Positions 54,596 through 63,781 of a stretch of DNA of 64,000 nucleotides are shown here, one piece after another; position 1 is the first letter of the stretch; each line of letters opens with the position of its first letter. The stretch covers positions 434,001 through 498,000 of the forward strand of contig NZ_AP018694.1 of the NCBI RefSeq assembly GCF_009689585.1. The letters run 5' to 3'. Source of the stretch: Aquipluma nitroreducens. GTDB lineage: Bacteria > Bacteroidota > Bacteroidia > Bacteroidales > Prolixibacteraceae. Made by a program: the position numbers and the translations under genes. The notes beneath the pieces were generated by a model. The model was not told the DNA's origin. It made no database searches and saw nothing but the letters and a program-made list of their open reading frames with translations.

Positions 54596-57500
54596 TCAGC
54601 TGTTTAATATTTCCGAATAATTATTTTTTGCCAACATCATCATTTGCATCGCGAGGTCTTTGTTTTTACTTTTCAAACTAGGGATACCACTCAAACGAAT
54701 GCGTTGTTCGATTTGGCCAGCTACTTTCTTCTTTTCATCATTTTTTTCCCAGAAGTTCGCAATCTGAAGTCCATCTTTAATGTATTTGAAAATGAAACCT
54801 GTGAGATCAATTATTTTTTGCTCCATTTCCACTGTCTTTTCTTCTTCAAGCACTTCGGTCATTAAATCCATAAATGGTGCCTGAATTCTGGATATTCGAT
54901 AGTCCTCTTTTCGTCCCATTGAGGCCTCTTTCCTCAGTTGTTCTAGTTCTACTATCATCATATCCCAGTTTCCCTGATAGGTGTTTAGGATATTATCCAA
55001 TCTGTCTTTAAAATGACGATACAATGCAGGATCGTTGTTTTCGAGCTTAACTTTTATTTGTTGACGAATGGCATGTTCCATGGCCGAGGCTTTTGATTTA
55101 CTGCCTCTATAAAGACTGTCTATTTTTAGCGGAAAATCTTCGGAGAGAATTGAAACTTCTTCCACCCTCTCAGTGATGCCAATATGAACCAGGTACTTGT
55201 CAATCAGGTGACGGACTTTAGCACTGGCCCATCGCAAATCAAGTGTGTCATCTTTGTAATGATAGCGAATTCGCCACATCAAATAACCGATTCGTTTTGC
55301 CGGAACCCAATGTTCGCGCTGAACAGTTGGCGCATTAAAGAGCAAGTCCAGCCGGTCGAAGTAATTCTTGATCAGGGTATCAAATTCAGCACGCAGCTTC
55401 AGGTTTCCGGCCATTTCAATAACCTCTTCAACAATCTTAAACTCATCCCATGGATTGGTTATCGTTTGTCGCAGGAAGGCATCCATTTCCGATATCTTAT
55501 TCGCCTCAAAAAATTGTACGATCTTTCTGTATCTTAATTCGAGCTCCGGAATTTCTTTGTTGATGTCTTTAAAGTATTCACCAAATTCCACCAATTCAGC
55601 TTTACATTCTTCTGCATCTGCATCTGTATAAATGCCCAGAGCACGATTCAGATTTTTTGTGATTCCAAAATAATCGACCACCAAACCATGTGTTTTCCCT
55701 TTTTTCGTACGATTTACCCTAGCAATGGCTTGCAGTAAATCATGTTCACGCAAGTTTTTGTCCATGTACAACACCTGGGCGATTGGTGCATCAAATCCAG
55801 TAAGCAAGCGGTCGCAAACACACAGTATACCAATTCCGGTATCCGATTTTCCGTTATCCACTGTATTGAAATCCTTTTTGAACGAATCGGTGATGCCCTT
55901 ACCAAATCCTTCTCTGCGAACTTGGGTAATAATAGCCGGTTCATTGTTTGACTGCATAGACACAACTGCCCTCACTTTTAGTATTTGAAGACGTCTGATC
56001 AGGTCTTCATTCCGTTCTTCATCCGTTTTTGCCTGCTCTGCTGCAAGAAATTCGGGAATCAACCGTTCCAGTTCTACTTTATATCGCACCACCGCAGTTA
56101 TTGAAGATGCAACTACCATTGCCTTAAAACCATTGCTCAGGATTTCTGATACATAATGTACCATGATGTCACGGGCAATGGGTTTCACCCGGTTCATACT
56201 TTCCAGGTATTCAATCATTCCACCATAACGGCGTTGTATTTCCTGTCGTTCTTCTTCGGTTCGGTGCTTAAATATTTCTTCATATTCCAGATCGAACACT
56301 TCCTTATCTGAAATTTCGTCTGAAGTACTTTTGCCAATGTATTTGATGTCAACTGTAGCGCGGTCCGCAACAGCATCGTTCATTTTGTATGTATCGATGT
56401 ATTCCCCGTTTTTTTGATAGAAACGCTCTGCTGTAGTAACTTTGTGACGGGGTGTTATGAGTGGAGTGCCGGTAAATCCGATTCGTGTAGCTCTTGGGAA
56501 AGCCATAAACAGGTTGTTGCTCATGTCTCCGTTTTGCGACCGGTGTGCTTCGTCAACCAGAATAAGAACTTTTTCGCTTTTACTTAATTCGTCGAAGGTT
56601 TCATACCGAGGAACAACGCCTAAGCGAAACAGTGCATCCGCTGACATATCCTGATTGATCCCAAATTTATGAACCATTACAATATTAAGATCGGCAGTAT
56701 CATCGCCCAGTTCTGCCAATACTTTTTCATCGCGGCCATGAGCTGCCCGTCCCGATTTTTTGGAAACAGTCCATACTTTTTCACCAGCCAAATGTGCCGT
56801 TTCTTCCAGTTGACTTTCGAGGTCAATCCGATCAACTACCATCAGTATTTTGTAATCTTTCAATTGGAAAGTATCACGCATTTTCTTGATTAGAAACACC
56901 ATCGTCAGGCTTTTTCCGCTTCCCTGCGTGTGCCAGACCACACCGCTCCGATCCTGAAAAGATTCTCCATTTTGCAGACCTTCAATCATTTTACCTACTG
57001 CCCGGTATTGCTGATACCGACAAATCACTTTCACTTCAAGTCCGGGTTTGGCTTCCATGTAAATGGTGAAATTGTGAAAGATGTCTAACAGTATTTCGTG
57101 GTTAAACATACCCAGGATAATCACTTCCTGATGCTTTCCTCCGTTTTCGGTCTCCACCGTTTTGTATTTTTCGGGAAAGATGTCTATCCAGTTGTTGTAG
57201 TAATCGAATTCGGAACGAATGGCACCGAAACGGGCTTCTGTTCCATGAGTGATTACATTGAAAAGGTTGGTATAAAACAACGATTCTTTCCCTTCGTCAA
57301 TGGCGTAATAATCATCGTCGCGCTGGTTGCTGTATCGACGTATTTGGGTAAAGGCATCGCTCAGCGGTTCCGCAGTGTACAAATCTTTACATTCAATGAC
57401 AATCCATGGCATTCCGTTTACAAAGCATACGATATCGGGGATGATGAACGACTTGGCTGTGGTTGGAGTATCGACCCGGAACTGATTCATTGCAATAAAA

Positions 57501-57877
57501 CTATTGCGGTCGGTATGTCCAATCTCAAAATCTACCAGCATAACGGTAGGATTTTCTTCGCCGGTCAGGATGTTTTTGTCAGGCAGTGTAATACCCTTAC
57601 GGAGCATACGGAATACATCTTTGTTGGCTTCCAGTAGCTTTTTGTTTCCTTGCAGCGAAATACGCTCGTAACAATATTCCAACTGTTTTGGTGTAGCCCA
57701 CAAATTTAACGCACCAACCGAACGCATAAACTCTGCTTTCAAGGCCACTTCGCCAAACGAACTTCGAAGCGATTTTGCCGGATCAACCGGAATGCCTTGT
57801 CCCTGGTCGATAACCTCCCAGTGTGCCTGACGAAGTTTTTCCAGAAACGGTTTTTCAACATTGGTGTATTCTGCCAT
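54596..57877 (-). CDS. hsdR: Type I restriction enzyme R subunit
   Basis: 1093 aa. N-terminal PD-(D/E)XK nuclease (SFIIPDIVCFVNGMPWIVIE followed by CK, ~residue 155), then SF2 motor motifs: Walker A HTQGSGKSLTMV, DEAH box LVDEAHRSQNGD, TAT-like GFTGTPL, and LLTGFDAPIAQVLYMD with ARVNRTKKGK. It moves along DNA and cuts it in the HsdR-M-S complex. The start MAEYTNVEKPFLEKL is duplicated twice upstream (57999-58087, 60926-60967). hsdM is not in the window and probably lies to the right, beyond hsdS. Confidence 0.93.
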   Translation of the reverse strand: MAEYTNVEKPFLEKLRQAHWEVIDQGQGIPVDPAKSLRSSFGEVALKAEFMRSVGALNLWATPKQLEYCYERISLQGNKKLLEANKDVFRMLRKGITLPDKNILTGEENPTVMLVDFEIGHTDRNSFIAMNQFRVDTPTTAKSFIIPDIVCFVNGMPWIVIECKDLYTAEPLSDAFTQIRRYSNQRDDDYYAIDEGKESLFYTNLFNVITHGTEARFGAIRSEFDYYNNWIDIFPEKYKTVETENGGKHQEVIILGMFNHEILLDIFHNFTIYMEAKPGLEVKVICRYQQYRAVGKMIEGLQNGESFQDRSGVVWHTQGSGKSLTMVFLIKKMRDTFQLKDYKILMVVDRIDLESQLEETAHLAGEKVWTVSKKSGRAAHGRDEKVLAELGDDTADLNIVMVHKFGINQDMSADALFRLGVVPRYETFDELSKSEKVLILVDEAHRSQNGDMSNNLFMAFPRATRIGFTGTPLITPRHKVTTAERFYQKNGEYIDTYKMNDAVADRATVDIKYIGKSTSDEISDKEVFDLEYEEIFKHRTEEERQEIQRRYGGMIEYLESMNRVKPIARDIMVHYVSEILSNGFKAMVVASSITAVVRYKVELERLIPEFLAAEQAKTDEERNEDLIRRLQILKVRAVVSMQSNNEPAIITQVRREGFGKGITDSFKKDFNTVDNGKSDTGIGILCVCDRLLTGFDAPIAQVLYMDKNLREHDLLQAIARVNRTKKGKTHGLVVDYFGITKNLNRALGIYTDADAEECKAELVEFGEYFKDINKEIPELELRYRKIVQFFEANKISEMDAFLRQTITNPWDEFKIVEEVIEMAGNLKLRAEFDTLIKNYFDRLDLLFNAPTVQREHWVPAKRIGYLMWRIRYHYKDDTLDLRWASAKVRHLIDKYLVHIGITERVEEVSILSEDFPLKIDSLYRGSKSKASAMEHAIRQQIKVKLENNDPALYRHFKDRLDNILNTYQGNWDMMIVELEQLRKEASMGRKEDYRISRIQAPFMDLMTEVLEEEKTVEMEQKIIDLTGFIFKYIKDGLQIANFWEKNDEKKKVAGQIEQRIRLSGIPSLKSKNKDLAMQMMMLAKNNYSEILNS

Positions 57878-57911
57878 GGTTTAGTTATTTCAAAAGTTCA
57901 ATATATTAAAC

Positions 57912-58087
57912 TTACTGTGATCGTTCAACCTCTTTTAATTTTGCGGACAGTGTCCGCAAAATGTTTGTGTATGCTGTGAGAAAATCCTGACTAAATATTT
58001 CCAGAAACGGTTTTTCAACATTGGTATACCCTACCATGATTAGTTATTTCAAGAGTTCAATATTCTAGATTTTCGGTGATTGTTCAA
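57912..58087 (-). repeat. Duplicated hsdR 5' region, copy 2
   Basis: About 88 bp (57999-58087) repeats the hsdR upstream region and first 13 codons, at 57839-57928 in the real gene. On the minus strand it reads ATG GTA GGG TAT ACC AAT and on to a shortened hsdR-like start (MVGYTNVEKPFLE), then leaves the frame and stops at 57912, giving a 41-codon frame. The sequence just before the ATG (attgaactcttgaaataact) is also duplicated. This is a scar of insertion or recombination at the hsdR start. Confidence 0.8.
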
Positions 58088-58121
58088 TACCTGTTTGTTA
58101 AGGTTCATCACTAATAATCAT

Positions 58122-60053
58122 TCAGTTTTCATTTGTTTTATACGCCTGTTCCGGATGGTTTATCATCTCAGCATGTAAATAAACCAGGTCTTTGCTTTTT
58201 ATCATTTCACTCAGGTACTTTCTCTTTATATAGTCCTCGCCTTTATTTAATATTCCACTTATTTGTCTGGCACTTAGATACCTATCTTTGCAGATTTCCT
58301 TGATAATACCTTTTATTTTATCCGAATCATGTTCTCTTCGATTTAAGATATCTATTTCCTTTTGTAAAGATTCATCAATAAGTATTGATGGAGGTGGTGT
58401 ACTTAAATCATGAGGTGGTGTACTTAAATTAAGAGGTGGTGTACTTAATTCTGTATTGATCTCAATATCAGTAATATCAGATTCATCCTTAAGATCATGA
58501 GGTGGTGCACTTATTTTTGGAGGTTGTGTACTAAGAACAACTGTAGGTTCTGTACTAAGACCATCAGTAGCTTCTGTATTAAGACCAGGTCCGGAAATAT
58601 AATAGGTCGCTTTGCCCTTCCCTTTTGATGCAAATAAGTTATGCGATTTTAACATCCTAAGGTCGGTACTGGCTTTTAATGTATCACAATCAGCCATTTG
58701 CCGATAAGTTTGATTGTCGATTGCCCCGACTTCCCGAACAAAAATCAAAGCTTGTTTTTGCGGATCAGTCAAATTGAGGGGTTCAAATTGTTGCAACCAG
58801 TCCAGGTCTTTTTCATCGAGAAAATGATGTAGCAGTAACCGAGCTGTAAATTCGTTGTGTTCCCGGCTCGATTCAAAGGTAGGCGGTACCAGATGGGCGG
58901 CCTGCATTAACCGGCGCATTGCCCTTATTCCGGAACCTTTGGTTTCTGCCAGATTGGTATCGTGAAATACGGCTGCAATAAATGGATTGCGTGTTTCGCT
59001 ACCCGGCTGGCCTAACTTTTCTTCCGATTTAAGCGAGAACCCTGGATTAATGATGTCGATACGATTGTTATAGCGGATTACCTGTGTTGGCCGGTGCTCC
59101 CGGTACGAACGGTGCATCAACGCATTTACAATAGCTTCGCGAAGCGCCTTTAATGGTAATCCGGATGACTCTGCCTGAAGATCGTTGTCAGGTAACAGAA
59201 ACCCTTTGGGAAGGTCGGCATTGATGGCATCAATCAAGCGGTAAAGAACCAACAATAACGGGCCTCGCATGTCGATGGTTGTAAAACGGTCGTCGGGATC
59301 GGAAACCCATTGATTGCCAGGAACCCGGATGTAATCGACACGCAGCATTGGAAACGTTGAACGTTGTGTGATACTTTTACCAAACAGTAACAACCCGGCA
59401 ACATTCAATTCATTCGGCTTTTCTCGGTTAATGCAGCCCAATGCCTGTAATAATTCGGCATCATCATAGGTCAGTTCTTCTGCTGATGGATTTACTTTTT
59501 CGCGAAGAACACGGTATCTTTTAATCGCATTCTCATCAACATCGGCCATGGTAATGCCTGTTACCGGAGTTTGGTCGTAACTGGTGGTATCCTGATAGAA
59601 AACATGCATGTCGTCATCGGTACAATGCTGGTCGGTTGAGCCAATGCGCCGGAGTGCACCAATTGGCAAACCATCGGCTCTAAAATATGCTGGTTTTTGA
59701 CGGGCAGGAAGCTCGTTGATCCATATCTTGATTACATTCTTTTCATGTATTTTTTCTACTGTAACTTCGGGACGAATAGGCAGATTAAACATTCCGGCAC
59801 ATTGTGTTGCAAAATCACGCTGGAATTTATCCGGGTCATTAACACCCTTGATTTTGTATTGCGGAAACAAGACCGTTGTATCCAACGCAACTCCCATAAG
59901 GATATAGCCACCATCCAAACCCGGTTCGTTGGCAAAGGCACAGACCGTTTCCATTACCGAGTGTGAACTGTCACTTCCTCCTTTAGCTTCAATCCATGGA
60001 CATTCGTCTTGGTCGTTGAGAATTTCAAAAAGTTCCTGCGCTGAATAGTTCAT
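58122..60053 (-). CDS. AlbA/Schlafen-type ATP-binding regulator with repeat linker
   Basis: 643 aa. AlbA_2 (Schlafen-like) N-terminal domain (ECPWIEAKGGSDSSHSVMET, GGYILMGVALD), an HATPase_c_4-like central part (LREAIVNALMHRSYREHRPT, ETKGSGIRAMRRLM), and winged-helix segments (~430-500). A linker (~505-580) holds repeats of LST(P/Q)PP, including three near-perfect 21-bp DNA repeats at ~58390-58455. Such genes are frequent passengers in type I restriction loci, as transcription or DNA-binding regulators. It starts 1 bp after the DUF2971 gene. Confidence 0.8.
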   Translation of the reverse strand: MNYSAQELFEILNDQDECPWIEAKGGSDSSHSVMETVCAFANEPGLDGGYILMGVALDTTVLFPQYKIKGVNDPDKFQRDFATQCAGMFNLPIRPEVTVEKIHEKNVIKIWINELPARQKPAYFRADGLPIGALRRIGSTDQHCTDDDMHVFYQDTTSYDQTPVTGITMADVDENAIKRYRVLREKVNPSAEELTYDDAELLQALGCINREKPNELNVAGLLLFGKSITQRSTFPMLRVDYIRVPGNQWVSDPDDRFTTIDMRGPLLLVLYRLIDAINADLPKGFLLPDNDLQAESSGLPLKALREAIVNALMHRSYREHRPTQVIRYNNRIDIINPGFSLKSEEKLGQPGSETRNPFIAAVFHDTNLAETKGSGIRAMRRLMQAAHLVPPTFESSREHNEFTARLLLHHFLDEKDLDWLQQFEPLNLTDPQKQALIFVREVGAIDNQTYRQMADCDTLKASTDLRMLKSHNLFASKGKGKATYYISGPGLNTEATDGLSTEPTVVLSTQPPKISAPPHDLKDESDITDIEINTELSTPPLNLSTPPHDLSTPPPSILIDESLQKEIDILNRREHDSDKIKGIIKEICKDRYLSARQISGILNKGEDYIKRKYLSEMIKSKDLVYLHAEMINHPEQAYKTNEN

Positions 60054-60054
60054 T

Positions 60055-60834
60055 TTAAAATCGTAGTTTAATTTCAGATTCCGAAAAGCATTTATAAAGG
60101 CTTGCTGATCGTAATATTCTTTTTACATTCGTCTTTTTCCAATCATCCATTCTGGGATGACATACAACTTTCATCTCTAGCTCTTTTAGATCAATAGGCT
60201 TTGAATTTAATCTAATTGTTTGACGATCAAGATTCTTTGATTTAACAACAAATCGGATTTCCTTTTCATGGGAATAGCTTATATCTTTTCTTAATGCAAA
60301 TCTTTTTATTCTGGAAATTGAATCTTCAGGATATGGATCTTTATCAGCAAAATCTTGATAACTGACTTTTCCACAGTAATATTCGACAAGGTTTAGTTTA
60401 TCTATCTCAGGATATAAGAAATTTTTCAAATGGCCAAACGGTATCTTTATTGCCACACCATCTGGATTTGAATACAAATTCCACATCGCCATAGACTCTC
60501 TTTTTTCACTAAACCAGCAAGATACAAAAGTATTGAATTGAATCCGATGAATTTTATCAATGCGTCCGGCTATCCTTTTTCCACCTACCAACTGACTTTC
60601 GTCGAGGATTAATTGACCTAGACTCATGCTCTTATCTCCAATAGTGAAATATCTTTGTAAAATTTCAAATGGTATTCCCTCTAATGGATCTTCGAATTGA
60701 TCCATCCGTGTAAATTTAAAACGCGTTAGATAGATCAAATTTAAAAATTTGTGTATATCAAAATATCGCCAGATGAATTCTTCATCTTCAGGTAATTGTC
60801 TGGTTTTTGTTTCAATTAATTTTAACTTTTCCAT
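60055..60834 (-). CDS. DUF2971 family protein
   Basis: 259 aa, cytoplasmic. Characteristic pattern: FIWRYFDIHKFLNLIYLTRF near the start, FTRMDQFEDPLEGIP, then FVSCWFSEKRESMAMWNLYS followed by DGVAIKIP, and SYSHEKEIRFVV near residue 195. Members are often found in defence and phage neighbourhoods; the biochemical role is unknown. It forms a unit with the AlbA gene, bounded by two copies of the hsdR start. Confidence 0.75.
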   Translation of the reverse strand: MEKLKLIETKTRQLPEDEEFIWRYFDIHKFLNLIYLTRFKFTRMDQFEDPLEGIPFEILQRYFTIGDKSMSLGQLILDESQLVGGKRIAGRIDKIHRIQFNTFVSCWFSEKRESMAMWNLYSNPDGVAIKIPFGHLKNFLYPEIDKLNLVEYYCGKVSYQDFADKDPYPEDSISRIKRFALRKDISYSHEKEIRFVVKSKNLDRQTIRLNSKPIDLKELEMKVVCHPRMDDWKKTNVKRILRSASLYKCFSESEIKLRF

Positions 60835-60925
60835 TTTTTTAAGTTCTTATCCTTTCCAACAAATCACCCTTTATTTTTCAACTTATGACCTAGCGCCTAT
60901 TCAATAACCTGCCAATGTACCGGAG

Positions 60926-60967
60926 TTATTCCAGCAATGGTTTTTCAACATTGGTGTATTCTGCCAT
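60926..60967 (-). repeat. Duplicated hsdR start, copy 3
   Basis: The minus-strand frame MAEYTNVEKPLLE then TAA reproduces the first 13 codons of hsdR with one coding change and a stop. Its ATG is 21 bp after the stop of the S1-repeat gene. Together with copy 2 it brackets the DUF2971-AlbA pair. Confidence 0.8.
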
Positions 60968-60988
60968 TGATATATCTATTTTTAGATA

Positions 60989-63520
60989 TTATTCATTTTC
61001 AGTTAAAAATATAGGATCACCAGATAATTTAGATGGCCGTACAATAACAATATCTCCAGTTTTATATGATCGTGTAGTCTCCAAGATACCTTCAACCCAA
61101 ATGTCTTGTAATAAGACAGCATAATTGTTTTGTGTTTTTCCTAAAACAATTGATTTATAACTATCTGAGTAACTTAGATCATTATGTGTGGCTTTGCTAT
61201 TTAATACAAACTCCTTGAGTGACAACAGTATTTTATTTCGTTCTAAATCAATTTTCTTGATAATAAGGGGAAGATTACTAATACTATTAAATAAATCTTT
61301 ACATGATTCAACATAACAGATATCACTTATCTCACCCCTAAATAAAATTGCTTCATATATTTTACCATTATCTTTTATTTCAAATGCTACCCCTTCGTTG
61401 AATGAACTTTTCCTATTCAAAGTTTTCAGAACTTGTCCTTCTTTATATGATTCGGTGAATGCTTGCAAAGGATAAGCAACTAATGGCTTAAAGCTTCCAA
61501 TAATTGAGTCTAGTCTTTCATTTATTTCTTTTATTGCAACATCAGTCTCAACATTAAATTTAAAGTTGTATTTTGAACCTCCTCTTGATAGTTCTCCGTT
61601 TGGAATAAATAATTTATACTTATTTTCTATTAGACCCAAAACTCCAAATGAGTTTTGCTGAGATAAAGTACATTTTACGGTCTTATTCCTATATTTCCTA
61701 AAAAAATCGATGTATGGATTCTCTTTTGGATTGCACAGGGAAAGATATACAACTCTCTTTTCTTTATTAATTTCCTTAATAAAGCCCTTAATTGTTTGGT
61801 TTAATTTTATTGAAGATTTTATGGTCTTAATCTCAGTCTCAAACCAAGCCAATTCTGAGTATGGCAGAATAGCTTCAATTCCTTCTTTTATTTCCCCAAA
61901 ACATGCTTTTTCGTTCTTTTTGCAAATTGTGAAATCAACAGGTGACCCTTTTGTGCCAATAAATCTACTCCATGGATCACGCAATTCAGTATGTTGAAGA
62001 TGAATTCGATTATCTTCAAAATCAATATTTTTAATGATAAATTCGAATTCTTCATCTACAGGAAATTTTTCGTGTAAAAAGACATATCTGCTAAAAGTCA
62101 AGTCTGATCTGAAAGCAATCCCTTCAATGTTATTATCTAAATCCAGTTTTATAAAATCGTCATCGCTGTACTTTACTTTTGCCTTTAATGTATTTCCTAT
62201 TTTGAAATTTAAGCTTACAATTTTATATGGGTCACTATTGGTTCCTTTTATGCTAAATTCAACTAACCCACCTTTAATTATTTCGAGTGGAATCAATTCT
62301 ACTTGCATGGAGTCTTTAAAATACTTGTCAATTTCGTCAATCTGAGAGATACTCAAATTGTGCTTTCTAACAAATCCTTCAACTCCATCTACATTAACTT
62401 TTAACTCATCGTGCCTTACTTTAACAATAATACCTTTAATCGGATGCTTAGAATCAATAGATTCATTAATAATGTTATAAGCTATTGCCATTGAACTTTC
62501 TTTGTCGATTCTAATGCAATAGCATATTACACTTCTATCATGATTATCAAGAAATTCTAAAGGTTTATTTATCAAAGTGAAGTTCCCTGTAGTTAATAAC
62601 TCCTTTGCTATATCCTCGAGAATTTCAACTCTATCTTCTCTTGCAAGAAGGTAAAATGTTTTAATTCCCCTCGCCAATCCCAATCTTATTCTTCTTAAAT
62701 ATGCTTCTAACCCATGAGTCAAATAAGTTTCCTTTTTGGCAACGAGGAGGACTCCAACTTTAAGTGTTTTATCTACAAATTGTAATTGAGTATTATCATC
62801 AGCTTCTCTTCTTGCAATTTCATATAAATAGCTTAAGAAGGAATCGGCTTCATTAAAATTTTCGATATTTGGAATAGTTCCAGTTAATTTATTGCCATAA
62901 TAATCTAATTCTCTAATCAAAATCCTAGTTAAAAATCCGGCATTGTCGATTTCTTCAATTTGAGTACATTTATCTTTAAATGTTTCAATGTCTTTCGCGT
63001 ATTCGTCAATGAAGTAGCTGATTACGTTTCTTTGATTTTTATTAATGTGAAGTAGAATTTTCCTGGTTATCGAAAAATCAATGGATTTTCTTAATGATTC
63101 ACTGAAATATGGTTTTGCATGTTTTAGAAAGGCATCTCGAACATAGACAGAAGTTGCATTTACAACATTTCTAGTTTGATCATTTGAGAATTTTAGCTTT
63201 ACAATTGCTTTTCCTTCTTTCAACTTTGTATCAAAGTTTTTACCTCGAACCCATTCAATTGACAAATCGGGTATTTCAAAGTCAGGTAATTCTTTTCCTA
63301 TCAGCCTTAATGCTCGGCTGCAAGAACCTTCAAGTCGATTTTTTATTGACGCCTTTTTCAGGCTGTGAAATACATAAGCTCCAGCGTATTGAATCCAACC
63401 AACCCAAATTTTTATCTTATCGGTAAAAAATAGTGCGATTATTATTAAAACAATGCCAACTAATGGTAAACCTAAATTGGCCAAAGCATTCTTTGCATCT
63501 TGGTAAAATTCATTTCCCAT
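60989..63520 (-). CDS. Membrane-anchored multi-S1-like-repeat protein
   Basis: 843 aa from ATG 63520 (MGNEFYQDAKNALANLG), chosen because it overlaps the stop of the upstream gene; a longer frame opens at 63592. One N-terminal membrane segment (LVGIVLIIIALFF) and an uncharacterised ~300-residue domain are followed by five or six S1/OB-like repeats from ~residue 340 (HPIKGIIVKVRHDELKVNV, LKAKVKYSDDDFIKLDL, QTIKGFIKEINKEKRVVYLS, CTLSQQNSFGVLGLI, IVRPSKL near the end). S1 repeats bind RNA. I do not know this architecture; an RNA-sensing membrane-bound defence role is speculation. Confidence 0.65.
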   Translation of the reverse strand: MGNEFYQDAKNALANLGLPLVGIVLIIIALFFTDKIKIWVGWIQYAGAYVFHSLKKASIKNRLEGSCSRALRLIGKELPDFEIPDLSIEWVRGKNFDTKLKEGKAIVKLKFSNDQTRNVVNATSVYVRDAFLKHAKPYFSESLRKSIDFSITRKILLHINKNQRNVISYFIDEYAKDIETFKDKCTQIEEIDNAGFLTRILIRELDYYGNKLTGTIPNIENFNEADSFLSYLYEIARREADDNTQLQFVDKTLKVGVLLVAKKETYLTHGLEAYLRRIRLGLARGIKTFYLLAREDRVEILEDIAKELLTTGNFTLINKPLEFLDNHDRSVICYCIRIDKESSMAIAYNIINESIDSKHPIKGIIVKVRHDELKVNVDGVEGFVRKHNLSISQIDEIDKYFKDSMQVELIPLEIIKGGLVEFSIKGTNSDPYKIVSLNFKIGNTLKAKVKYSDDDFIKLDLDNNIEGIAFRSDLTFSRYVFLHEKFPVDEEFEFIIKNIDFEDNRIHLQHTELRDPWSRFIGTKGSPVDFTICKKNEKACFGEIKEGIEAILPYSELAWFETEIKTIKSSIKLNQTIKGFIKEINKEKRVVYLSLCNPKENPYIDFFRKYRNKTVKCTLSQQNSFGVLGLIENKYKLFIPNGELSRGGSKYNFKFNVETDVAIKEINERLDSIIGSFKPLVAYPLQAFTESYKEGQVLKTLNRKSSFNEGVAFEIKDNGKIYEAILFRGEISDICYVESCKDLFNSISNLPLIIKKIDLERNKILLSLKEFVLNSKATHNDLSYSDSYKSIVLGKTQNNYAVLLQDIWVEGILETTRSYKTGDIVIVRPSKLSGDPIFLTENE

Positions 63521-63767
63521 TTTCACAATTGTATTTTTGGAGACATAAAGCACTTTCGCAGAAGAATTCCAAATAAATCTTTTCACCAGCATTTACAGGA
63601 ATAATTATACCAATATTTTCAATTGAGATAATTGTGCCGCAACATTTGCAGATCAATTTTTCATTTATTAAATCTTCATATTGACCTGTTTGCTTAAGAA
63701 GGACTTCAATGTCAGTATCTAATATGGCATTGATCATTTGTTTCTTTTTTCCAAACATATTATTCAA
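63510..63767 (-). CDS. Small cysteine-rich protein coupled to the S1-repeat gene
   Basis: 85 aa. The Cys pattern LICKCCGTII ... FFCESALC suggests a zinc-binding knuckle. It overlaps the next gene by 11 bp (AATGGGAAATGA), so the two are translationally coupled. It follows the hsdS stop by 14 bp. Function unknown. Confidence 0.6.
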   Translation of the reverse strand: MNNMFGKKKQMINAILDTDIEVLLKQTGQYEDLINEKLICKCCGTIISIENIGIIIPVNAGEKIYLEFFCESALCLQKYNCENGK

Positions 63768-63781
63768 ATTTAGTTTGATAT

